From JAHQVK01 sp039819565 (GTDB lineage Bacteria > Myxococcota > Kuafuiibacteriia > Kuafuiibacteriales > Kuafuiibacteriaceae): a stretch of DNA of 6,143 nucleotides. The notes beneath the pieces are model-generated. The model was not told the DNA's origin. It did no database searches and was given only the letters and a program-made list of their open reading frames with translations. Shown here piece by piece: positions 1 to 6,027 of this stretch (positions within the stretch are counted from its first letter, which is position 1; each line of letters begins with the position of its first letter). The stretch is taken from NCBI GenBank assembly GCA_039819565.1, contig JBCBRU010000548.1, positions 1 to 6,143 of the forward strand. The letters run 5' to 3'. A program made the translations under genes and the position numbers.

Positions 1-2550
1 CGAGCATACCGCGGTGCCATTTCCAGCCCCTGGTTTTTTCCTCGAGCCGCCGAAACTGACGCTGCCAAAAGGGATAGAAGTCCATCGGCAAGACAGACGC
101 ATCGTGCGGTCGGTGGAGAACTTACCGGAGCTCGCGCTGTTGAGGATAGACATGCGGGTCCAGGCGTCGGTGTCGCGATAGGCGGCGGCCGCCTTCTTCT
201 GCGCCTCGATGTAGGAGCGGAAGTCGGCGGTCACCATCCAGAAGTCGCCGTGGTCAATAAAGGAGGCGATCACGTCATCGAAGATGCCGGGCTCGTGCGG
301 GTTGAAGTGTCCGGACTTGAGGAGCTCCACGACCCGCGCCAAGTCTTTGTCGCCTCGGATGGTCGACCAGGGATCGTAGTGCGAGCGCTGAGCGGTCACT
401 TCGGCGGCGGTGAGCCCGAAGAGGAAGAAGCTGTCGGCCCCGACCTCTTCCCGAATCTCGATGTTGGCGCCATCGAGGGTGCCGATGGTCATGGCCCCGT
501 TCATCATGAACTTCATGTTGCCGGTGCCGCTCGCCTCTTTACCGGCGGTGGAGACTTGCTCGGAGAGGTCGGTCCCGGGGCAGATGATCTCCATCTTTGA
601 CACGTTGTAGTCCGGGAGGAACACCATCTTCAGGCGCTCGCCGACCGCTACGTCGCCGTTGATGACGTCCGACACCGCGTTGGCCAACTTGATGATCTTC
701 TTGGCCAGGTGGTAACCGGGGGCGGCCTTGCCACCGATGAGGATGAAGCGATTCGTCCAGTCTTCTACATCGCCCCGCTTGATGCGGTCGTACAGATGGA
801 TGGCGTGGAGGATGGTGAGGAGCTGCCGCTTGTATTCGTGGATGCGTTTCACCTGTACGTCGAACATCGCATCCAGGCTCGGCTCGATGCCGCACTCCTT
901 CTTCACGAGCTCGACCATCCGCGCCTTGTTGGCTCGCTTGACGGCCCTCCACCGCTCGCGGAAGGCGGGGTCGTCCACGTGCTCTTTGAGGCGCTGGAGC
1001 TGGTCGAGTTGGGTCACCCACCCATCTCCGATCTTCTCGTCGATGAGGCTGGCGAGCTGAGGGTTGCACTGCCGCATCCAGCGCCGCTGGGTGACCCCAT
1101 TGGTCTTATTGTTGAACTTCTCCGGCCACAGATCGTAGAAGTCGGCGAAGAGACCTGCCTTGAGGAGTTCTGTGTGAAGGGCCGCAACCCCGTTGACGCT
1201 GAAGCTCCCGACGATGGCCAGGTGGGCCATGCGAACCTGCTCTTCGTGACCGGACTCGATGATGGAGAGGCGGGACTGCATGGCTCCGCTCCCGGGCCAA
1301 TGGTTGGCGACCTGGCGAAGGAACCGAGCGTTGATCTCGTAGATGATCTCGAGGATTCGGGGAAGGAGGTTGCGGAACAAGGACACCGGCCATCTCTCGA
1401 GCGCCTCGGGGAGCAAGGTATGGTTGGTATAGGCCATCGTCTTGGTCACGATGTCCCAAGCCTCGTCCCACCCGAGGTCGTGCTCGTCCATGAGGAGTCG
1501 CATCATCTCGGGGACCGCGATGGTGGGGTGGGTGTCGTTCAGCTGAAAGCAGTTCTTCTCCGCGAAGGCCGAGAAGTCCTCGTGGGAGGTCTTCCATCTC
1601 CGCAGGACATCCTGCAGGCTCGCCGAAGCCAGGAAGTACTGCTGACGGAGGCGGAGTTCCTTCCCGTTCTCTGACTTGTCGTTCGGGTAGAGAACGAGAG
1701 AGATGTTCTCGGCGAAGTTCTTTTGGGCCACGGCGGTGGCGTAGTCGCCCTCGTTGAACTCGGCCAGGTCGAACTCGTCAGTGGGTGCCGCCTTCCACAG
1801 CCGTAGCGTGTTTACGGTTCCGTTTTTGTACCCGGGGATGGGCACGTCATAGGGGATGGCGAGGACATCCTGGGTGTCGACCCAGGCCGCGCGCATGCGT
1901 CCATCGATGCCTTTGTGAAACTCGGTGTGGCCGTTGAACTTGACGCGACGGGTGAGCTCAGGCCGCTCCAGCTCCCATACTGAGCCGTAAGCAAGCCAGT
2001 GATCCGGCTCTTCGTGCTGAAAGCCCTTGTCGATGACCTGACGAAAGATGCCGTACTCGTAGCGGATGCCGTATCCAGTGACGGGCAGCTGGAGAGTGGC
2101 GCAGGAGTCGAGGAAGCAGGCGGCGAGGCGGCCGAGGCCGCCGTTTCCCAGGCCCGCGTCGCGTTCCGCTTCGAGCAAGGTCTCCAGCTCGAGTCCCAGG
2201 TCATGGAGCGCTTGCCGAACCGGCTCCTCGAGGCCGAGGTTGAGGACCGCATTCTGGGTTGCGCGGCCCATTAAGTACTCCATCGAAAGGTAGTAAGCTC
2301 GCTTGCAGCCCGAGTCCCCGTAGGTCTTTCGAGTCTGTCGCCAGCGCTCGATGATACGGTCGCGGACGGCGTACACCAGGGCTTGATAGCGGTAGATGTC
2401 GGTGCCCGAGTAGCGGTCTCGTCCGAGGTGGTTGAGAAGATATCGAGCGACATCCTGCCCGATGGCCTCGGCGTGGGTGTCGAGGGGAGCGACCGCCGTA
2501 TGACGACGTTCGATCGGGGTTGAACTCAGCGTGTTTTCCAGACCATTCAT
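1..2550 (-). CDS. glgP: Glycogen/starch/alpha-glucan phosphorylase, C-terminal tail aberrant and open at the window edge
   Basis: This enzyme removes glucose from the non-reducing ends of cytosolic alpha-1,4-glucan using phosphate, giving glucose-1-phosphate (GT35 family, PLP-dependent). The translation follows the family from end to end: EYLMGR at residues 91-96, the glycine-rich DAGLGNGGLGRLAACF block from 131, QLNDTHP at 336-342, the TNGVTQRRW block at 483-491, and EASGTGNMK ending at Lys680, the lysine expected to carry PLP. The ATG at 2550 is preceded by AGGAG (2556-2560) at good spacing, and the N-terminal length fits the family. The sequence matches as far as FSTDRTMR (about residue 818, base 97). 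There a short tail such as EY..IW would be expected, but the frame runs on without a stop into unrelated residues to base 1. This suggests a frameshift, a replaced tail or an assembly join. No catalytic residue is affected. The gene follows the SRPBCC gene by 60 bases on the same strand. Confidence 0.96.
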   Translation of the reverse strand, partial: MNGLENTLSSTPIERRHTAVAPLDTHAEAIGQDVARYLLNHLGRDRYSGTDIYRYQALVYAVRDRIIERWRQTRKTYGDSGCKRAYYLSMEYLMGRATQNAVLNLGLEEPVRQALHDLGLELETLLEAERDAGLGNGGLGRLAACFLDSCATLQLPVTGYGIRYEYGIFRQVIDKGFQHEEPDHWLAYGSVWELERPELTRRVKFNGHTEFHKGIDGRMRAAWVDTQDVLAIPYDVPIPGYKNGTVNTLRLWKAAPTDEFDLAEFNEGDYATAVAQKNFAENISLVLYPNDKSENGKELRLRQQYFLASASLQDVLRRWKTSHEDFSAFAEKNCFQLNDTHPTIAVPEMMRLLMDEHDLGWDEAWDIVTKTMAYTNHTLLPEALERWPVSLFRNLLPRILEIIYEINARFLRQVANHWPGSGAMQSRLSIIESGHEEQVRMAHLAIVGSFSVNGVAALHTELLKAGLFADFYDLWPEKFNNKTNGVTQRRWMRQCNPQLASLIDEKIGDGWVTQLDQLQRLKEHVDDPAFRERWRAVKRANKARMVELVKKECGIEPSLDAMFDVQVKRIHEYKRQLLTILHAIHLYDRIKRGDVEDWTNRFILIGGKAAPGYHLAKKIIKLANAVSDVINGDVAVGERLKMVFLPDYNVSKMEIICPGTDLSEQVSTAGKEASGTGNMKFMMNGAMTIGTLDGANIEIREEVGADSFFLFGLTAAEVTAQRSHYDPWSTIRGDKDLARVVELLKSGHFNPHEPGIFDDVIASFIDHGDFWMVTADFRSYIEAQKKAAAAYRDTDAWTRMSILNSASSGKFSTDRTMRLSCRWTSIPFGSVSFGGSRKKPGAGNGTAVCS

Positions 2551-2555
2551 GGCTG

Positions 2556-2560
2556 CTCCT
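2556..2560 (-). promoter_or_regulatory. Ribosome binding site of glgP
   Basis: The minus strand reads AGGAG here, five bases before the ATG at 2550-2548. It fixes the glgP start. It abuts the 2561-2577 hairpin, so access to it could depend on that structure. Confidence 0.7.
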
Positions 2561-2577
2561 GGCCTGGTTCCCAGGCC
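2561..2577 (-). promoter_or_regulatory. Perfect 7-bp hairpin directly upstream of the glgP ribosome binding site
   Basis: On the minus strand GGCCTGG and CCAGGCC pair perfectly around a GAA loop, ending one base position before the AGGAG. There is no T-run after it, so it is not a standard intrinsic terminator. It lies in the 60-base gap between the SRPBCC stop (2611) and the glgP start. It could be a partial terminator, an mRNA-stabilising end or a modulator of glgP translation. The structure is seen; its role is unknown. Confidence 0.4.
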
Positions 2578-2610
2578 GCCCCCACCCCTAGGTCATCGCG
2601 AGGTGGCGCG

Positions 2611-3108
2611 CTAGGACTCCGCGAGCCATCCCTCCACCGTCGTCACCGAGTCGGCGAGAATGTCGCCGAACAACTTGGTGACGAATCGGTTGGCGGCCTT
2701 TCCGCCGAAGCGGCTGACGAAGGCCACGCTAAGCTCTGCCTCCACGTGGATCGACGAGCCGCCGGTGCGCTCGAGGAACCGGTGCCGACCGTCGAGGCCC
2801 ACCATCGAGCCCATATGGGGCACCGAGACCCGCCAGGCCGCCTCCTTGCGGTCGGCATCCCAGGTGGTCGTGTCCTGCCATCGAAAGAGAACGCTGGGCA
2901 CGATGTAGCGAAGGGGAGAGGGGAGAGCGGACGGATCCCCCGTCCACTCGTGCTGGAGGTGCCGCAGGGGACCCTCGTCACGGCGGGAGTCCATCCGAAT
3001 GGCCCGGACGCCGGAGAGCCGTGGCCCAAAACCCGACAGCCCGTCTCGATGAGCCTCGAACATCGTCGAAGCGGGATGGTTCGACTCGAACCGGCGCTCG
3101 AACCGCAC
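2611..3108 (-). CDS. SRPBCC/START-like small protein of unknown function
   Basis: A 165-residue protein with a GTG start at 3108. An in-frame TAG only four codons upstream (3118-3120) leaves no longer start available; the stop is TAG. It opens with a beta-strand-like RFERRFES segment. The middle has strands with conserved-looking W and R residues (VLFRWQDTTTWD, then AAWRVSVPHMGSMV and GRHRFLER). It ends with a long amphipathic helix running through FVTKLFGDILADSVTTVEGW. A strand-rich body followed by a C-terminal helix ending in Trp resembles the SRPBCC (Bet v 1/START-like) fold, including DUF2505-type proteins, which bind hydrophobic ligands. This is inferred from pattern, not from a diagnostic motif. 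No signal peptide or membrane segment is visible, so it is probably cytosolic. It is divergent from the ketoacyl synthase gene and upstream of glgP, with which it may be co-transcribed. Confidence 0.72.
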   Translation of the reverse strand: MRFERRFESNHPASTMFEAHRDGLSGFGPRLSGVRAIRMDSRRDEGPLRHLQHEWTGDPSALPSPLRYIVPSVLFRWQDTTTWDADRKEAAWRVSVPHMGSMVGLDGRHRFLERTGGSSIHVEAELSVAFVSRFGGKAANRFVTKLFGDILADSVTTVEGWLAES

Positions 3109-3229
3109 CCGGGCGCTCTAGCACCGTCCGTAGCGGGGGTCGATGCGATGTCGGATCCGGTACCTCCCGACGCGCCGCGCCTTGACGGAGTCGGGTCGAC
3201 CGTAGGAGCCGGGACCTCAGGAGGACCCC
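3109..3229. promoter_or_regulatory. Divergent intergenic region between the SRPBCC gene and fabH
   Basis: These 121 bases must hold the start signals for both flanking genes. On the plus strand TTGACG at 3182-3187 resembles a -35 box, but the nearest candidate -10 (TAGGAG, 3203-3208) is weak and only 15 bases away, so I do not call it firmly. An 8-base palindrome, GGTCGACC, lies at 3194-3201 between them and could be an operator. No riboswitch or terminator structure is apparent. Confidence 0.35.
3219..3224 (+). promoter_or_regulatory. Ribosome binding site of fabH
   Basis: A full AGGAGG, five bases before the ATG at 3230. It is the strongest Shine-Dalgarno in the window and fixes this start. 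Confidence 0.85.
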
Positions 3230-4348
3230 ATGGCTGTCATCGTCAGCGGGGCGGGTGTCTGGAATCCGCCCTACGTCATCACCAACGAGGAGCTCGTTTC
3301 CGCGTACAACGCTTACGCCGAGGCGGATAATCAGGCCCACGCTGCGGCCATCGAGGCCGGAGAGCGGGCGCCTACACCGACGTCCAGCGCGGCCTTCATC
3401 GAAAAGGCTTCGGGGATTAAGGCGCGCTACGCCTACGTCAAGGACGGGATCCTGGATCTCGACCGGATGTACCCTCGCATCGAAAAGCGCCCGGACGAGG
3501 AGCTGAGCCACCAGGCGGAGATGGCCCTCCACGCCGCCGAGGCCGCCCTCGCCGATGCCGGCAAGACGCCAGCGGACATCGACATGGTCATCGTGTCCTG
3601 CGCGTACACGGAGCGGTCTTATCCCGCGATCGCCATCGAGGTGCAGGACGCCCTGGGCATCCAGGGGATGGGCTTCGATATGCTCGTCGCCTGCTCCGCG
3701 GCGACCTTCGGGCTGCAGCGTGCCCACGACGCCGTGGCGGCAGGAAGCGCCCGCGCCGTGCTGTGCATCAACCCGGAGCTCACTTCGCCCCAGGTCAACT
3801 ACCGCGACCGCGACAGCCACTTCATCTTTGGCGACGTTGCGACCGCCATGGTCCTCGAAAACGACGCCACCGCAGCTCCCGGAAAGGGCTTCGAGGTCTT
3901 GGGGCTCCGAGCCGTGACTCAGTTCTCCAACCACATTCGTTCGAATTTCGGATACGTGGCCCGAGCCGAAGGCGGGGACCCCTACTCCACGGACCGTCTC
4001 TTCCACCAGGAGGGCCGAAAGGTCTTCAAGGAGGTGGTGCCCATGGCCGTCGAGCACCTGCTCGCTCAGCTGGAGTCGGTGGACCGGACCCCCGCGGACA
4101 TCCGCCGCTGGTGGCTTCACCAGGCCAACCTCAACATGAATCAGCTCATTACGCGTAAGCTGATCGGTGAGGATCCAACCACGGACCGGGCCCCTACTGT
4201 CCTCGACGAGTACGCCAACACCGCCTCGGCAGGATCCATCATCGCCTTCGCCAAGCACCGGGACGACTTCGAGGCGGGCGATGTGGGAGTGCTCTGCTCC
4301 TTTGGCGCCGGCTACTCCATCGGAAGCCTCGTCCTCCGAAAGCGCTAG
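3230..4348 (+). CDS. fabH: Beta-ketoacyl-ACP synthase III, PA3286-like subgroup
   Basis: A 372-residue thiolase-fold condensing enzyme. KASIII enzymes join an acyl-CoA primer to malonyl-ACP, giving a 3-ketoacyl-ACP that starts or extends fatty-acid synthesis in the cytosol. The Cys-His-Asn triad is intact: Cys155 in VACSAATFG, His297 in WLHQANLNMNQ, and Asn330 in YANTASAGS. The closing GAGYSIGS glycine loop is near residue 359. The protein is about 50 residues longer than E. coli FabH. The N-terminal insert (about residues 28-60), FIEKASGIKARY, RDRDSHFIFGD and the C-terminal GVLCSFGAGYSIGS closely recall Pseudomonas aeruginosa PA3286. That enzyme takes medium-chain acyl-CoA from beta-oxidation into fatty-acid synthesis. 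Similar substrate use here is an inference. It is monocistronic in this window and converges on a desaturase gene. Confidence 0.94.
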   Translation: MAVIVSGAGVWNPPYVITNEELVSAYNAYAEADNQAHAAAIEAGERAPTPTSSAAFIEKASGIKARYAYVKDGILDLDRMYPRIEKRPDEELSHQAEMALHAAEAALADAGKTPADIDMVIVSCAYTERSYPAIAIEVQDALGIQGMGFDMLVACSAATFGLQRAHDAVAAGSARAVLCINPELTSPQVNYRDRDSHFIFGDVATAMVLENDATAAPGKGFEVLGLRAVTQFSNHIRSNFGYVARAEGGDPYSTDRLFHQEGRKVFKEVVPMAVEHLLAQLESVDRTPADIRRWWLHQANLNMNQLITRKLIGEDPTTDRAPTVLDEYANTASAGSIIAFAKHRDDFEAGDVGVLCSFGAGYSIGSLVLRKR

Positions 4349-4365
4349 CGGGCGGCTAGAGCCTC

Positions 4366-4395
4366 GCCCCGGCTTCGCAGACAAGCCTCAGGGGC
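4366..4395. terminator. Hairpin between convergent genes, possible bidirectional terminator
   Basis: On the plus strand GCCCC-GGCTT pairs with AAGCC-GGGGC across a 7-base loop (4376-4382), with a 3-base TCA bulge on the 3' side. It fills the 52-base gap between the fabH stop (4348) and the desaturase stop (4401), where a shared terminator is expected. Neither side has a T-run, so intrinsic termination is uncertain. Confidence 0.35.
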
Positions 4396-4400
4396 AGAGC

Positions 4401-5243
4401 TCAACCCGTTCGGTGTTCGAGATGCATCGGGTTGAAGAGACCCGGGCGCTTGTGATGGTTCGCGTGGTAATAGATGCCGAACAGCATCCGGTTGCCGAGC
4501 CAGTAGACGCCGTGGTCGAGATTGACTGGAAAGTAGTCTTCTTCGGATGAGAAGCCATTGTGGGTCGACCAGTTGAAGTGGACCACGTGGAGCCCGGCGA
4601 GCAGCGCTGCGGGCAGAAAGACGGCGAAGAAGCCGAACCCTCCCCAGATCTGAAGCCAGGTCACGAGCACGAGCCCTCCCACGAGAAAGCTGACCGCGGC
4701 GCGCATGCGCTCGTATCGTCGGGTGGGTTGGGTGTCGCCGAATCGTTCGTAGTAGGCTCGCTGGAGCTGGGTCTCGACGTTCACCAGCGTATTCCAAGTG
4801 AAGACCCAAAAGTTGGGCACCACCGGATGCGGGTCGTTCTCCGGATCGTCGGCATGGGCGTGGTGTCGCTGATGAACGATCTCCCAGGAGGCAAAGCGGG
4901 TCACGACCCAGAACCCACAGAGCTCGCCCACCCAGCGGTTGATCGATCGCGAGAAGGAGCGGTGGGTCGCATTGTGGACGAACACGTGCCCCAAGATCTG
5001 GGTGTAGAGAACCATAGGTAGGGCCAGCAGAGCCCACCACGTCGGGCCGGGCATCAAGCCGGGCCAGGCGACGGCGTTCAGGAGCCCGAGGATAGCCAGA
5101 CAGATCCCCGCCCAAGCTCCGTCGTACCAAAGGTAGAAGTACCGATTCCGTCGGAACTGACGGGACGGCAGCGGAGCCTGGGCAAGCCGCTCTGTGAAGG
5201 ATGTCTTGGTATGGGACTTCAAGGGATAAACACCTTTGACCAT
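4401..5243 (-). CDS. Membrane-bound fatty acid desaturase, di-iron three-histidine-box type
   Basis: A 280-residue integral-membrane oxygenase of the FA_desaturase family. These enzymes use O2 and electrons from a partner to place a cis double bond in a membrane-lipid or thioester acyl chain. The three diagnostic histidine boxes are present: HNATH at 90-94 (preceded by GHVFVH with His86), HQRHH at 124-128, and HANHH at 260-264, plus a conserved-looking THNG at 227-230. Hydrophobic segments near 43-63, 69-85, 183-200 and 203-222 fit the usual four-helix arrangement with the histidines facing the cytoplasm. The ATG at 5243 has no clear Shine-Dalgarno, so an internal start is possible, though all boxes lie well downstream. 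Regiospecificity cannot be read from sequence. The stop is TGA, used normally. The 114 bases upstream (5244-5357) show no convincing promoter. The selenoprotein gene lies upstream on the same strand. Confidence 0.93.
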   Translation of the reverse strand: MVKGVYPLKSHTKTSFTERLAQAPLPSRQFRRNRYFYLWYDGAWAGICLAILGLLNAVAWPGLMPGPTWWALLALPMVLYTQILGHVFVHNATHRSFSRSINRWVGELCGFWVVTRFASWEIVHQRHHAHADDPENDPHPVVPNFWVFTWNTLVNVETQLQRAYYERFGDTQPTRRYERMRAAVSFLVGGLVLVTWLQIWGGFGFFAVFLPAALLAGLHVVHFNWSTHNGFSSEEDYFPVNLDHGVYWLGNRMLFGIYYHANHHKRPGLFNPMHLEHRTG

Positions 5244-5357
5244 GAATGACGAGACGCGGGAGGTTCGGCGGCTCGCAGGCAGGATGGACTGAGGTCGCAG
5301 TCGGGGCGGGACGAGAGGGACCGCGAGTCGGAGTTCCGCGGTGGAGCCGCGTTCGGG

Positions 5358-5987
5358 TCAAGGACCAGAGAACATCCGGACAGCGTCGAGCACCGCCTGG
5401 CCGTCGAGGTTCTCGTTACCGCTTGGCGTGCCGTGCGTCGAGACCCAGAGGACGCGCATCGCGTCCCGTCGGAGGATCATGTCGAAGCCCCGGCCGATCG
5501 CAAACGGCGCCGCGTCGAACACGCCCGGGGTAGGCTGCGTTTGAGCGTCGCCGACGCACCAGCCTTTGTCGCTCCCGCGGGAGCGCATGAAGGTTCTACA
5601 TTCCTGAGCCGTGGCCGCGTCGCGGCGGCCCGACCGGTCAGACTCGAGGACCCAGATGATCTGAGCCCCCTCCGCGAGGATATCTTCTTCAAACTGGGCC
5701 ACCGAACCGGCGTGCCTAACGCAAGCCGGTCAGAAGGCCGGGACGGACACGAAGAGGAGACTGTTGATCATGCGCCAGTCGATCTCCGAGTCCTCGTTGC
5801 AGTGAACCTTGGTCAGATCCAGCTCGATCTGTCGGCCGGTCCCTACCTCGAGGGCCACCGGCCATCGGTAGGGGGAGAGGATCTCCTCGAGGGCCATGGG
5901 TTCTACGGCTCCCGGTGGATAGCTGCAGGCAGCTCCGGCGTCATTCGAGCCCCCTGCGTCGAGCCCGCTGTCCGGAGCTCCGGAGCC
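5358..5987 (-). CDS. Thioredoxin-fold (redoxin) selenoprotein with U-P-A-C active site; N-terminus unresolved
   Basis: The frame is open from 5987 to a TGA stop at 5358-5360, with one internal TGA at 5732-5730. Translating that TGA as selenocysteine gives about 209 residues from the first open codon. Residues 1-20 are a Gly/Ser/Asp/Ala linker (PDSGLDAGGSNDAGAA), as in exported myxobacterial lipoproteins. A thioredoxin-like domain follows: the strand SLLFVSVPAF, then Sec86-Pro-Ala-Cys89, the helix VRHAGSVAQFEEDI, the strand AQIIWVLESD, helix TAQECRTFMRSRG, then GWCVGD, and a C-terminal strand-helix part through RVLWVSTHG and AVLDAVRMF. U-x-x-C replaces the CxxC of thioredoxin/TlpA-type enzymes, implying a thiol-disulfide or peroxide reductase, probably outside the cytoplasm. 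Extra cysteines are at 21, 63, 130 and 144. The true start and any signal peptide lie beyond an in-frame TAG (5988-5990), inside the terminal repeat. Alternatives are a nonsense mutation or sequencing error at one base. Confidence 0.75.
5697..5716 (-). promoter_or_regulatory. Candidate bacterial SECIS element
   Basis: Reading the minus strand, a hairpin begins 13 bases after the in-frame TGA (5732-5730). Its 5' arm, GGCACGCCG, pairs with CGGTGGCC through eight pairs (one G.U) with a single bulged A, closing a GTT loop at 5707-5705. The loop begins with G and lies 22 bases from the TGA. Bacterial SECIS elements, which recruit SelB with Sec-tRNA, are coding-region hairpins at about this distance with a G early in a small loop. 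The pairing is seen; the function is inferred. Confidence 0.55.
5858..5977. repeat. Direct repeat, copy 1 of a perfect 120-base pair
   Basis: Every base matches the copy at 6024-6143 with an offset of 166. The base just left of the two copies differs (A at 5857, T at 6023). This copy is part of the selenoprotein gene and encodes its linker and first strand region. Because 166 is not a multiple of three, the two copies are in different frames, so this is not an in-frame protein repeat. Confidence 0.97.
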
Positions 5988-6027
5988 CTAGCCGACAGTG
6001 GGGCGTCGCAGGACTCCGGAGCTCCGG
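5972..6027. repeat. Spacer bounded by two copies of a 12-base palindrome
   Basis: CCGGAGCTCCGG occurs at 5972-5983 and again at 6016-6027, overlapping both junctions of the 120-base repeat. The window also ends in TCCGGAG, the start of a possible third copy. Such self-complementary junctions could promote recombination or mis-assembly. Nothing else is recognised in the spacer. Confidence 0.8.

Noticed and set aside
709..1674. A 321-codon plus-strand frame opposite glgP
   Set aside because: It is the mirror of conserved phosphorylase sequence and has no recognisable domain of its own.
2746..3330. A 194-codon plus-strand frame crossing the SRPBCC gene, the intergenic region and the fabH start
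   Set aside because: Its composition is Gly/Arg/Pro-rich and it overlaps two better supported genes and the divergent promoter region.
2978..4384. A 468-codon open frame on the minus strand opposite the ketoacyl synthase
   Set aside because: It lies antisense to an enzyme with an intact catalytic triad and strong ribosome binding site. Its translation is rich in Arg, Gly, Asp and Val with no family pattern, as is usual for antisense frames in GC-rich genes.
4345..5361. A 338-codon minus-strand frame overlapping the desaturase
   Set aside because: The translation is Arg/Pro/Ser-rich and low in hydrophobic pattern; the overlapping frame carries all three desaturase histidine boxes.
5358..5702. 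Independent 114-residue protein starting at GTG 5702, just after the TGA
   Set aside because: No Shine-Dalgarno is visible, it would begin inside the active-site helix of a thioredoxin fold, and coding sequence of the same domain continues in frame upstream of the TGA.
5730..5732. TGA read as tryptophan (alternative genetic code)
   Set aside because: The desaturase and this same gene end in TGA, tryptophans in all genes are TGG, and the genome is GC-rich, unlike known bacteria with TGA=Trp codes.
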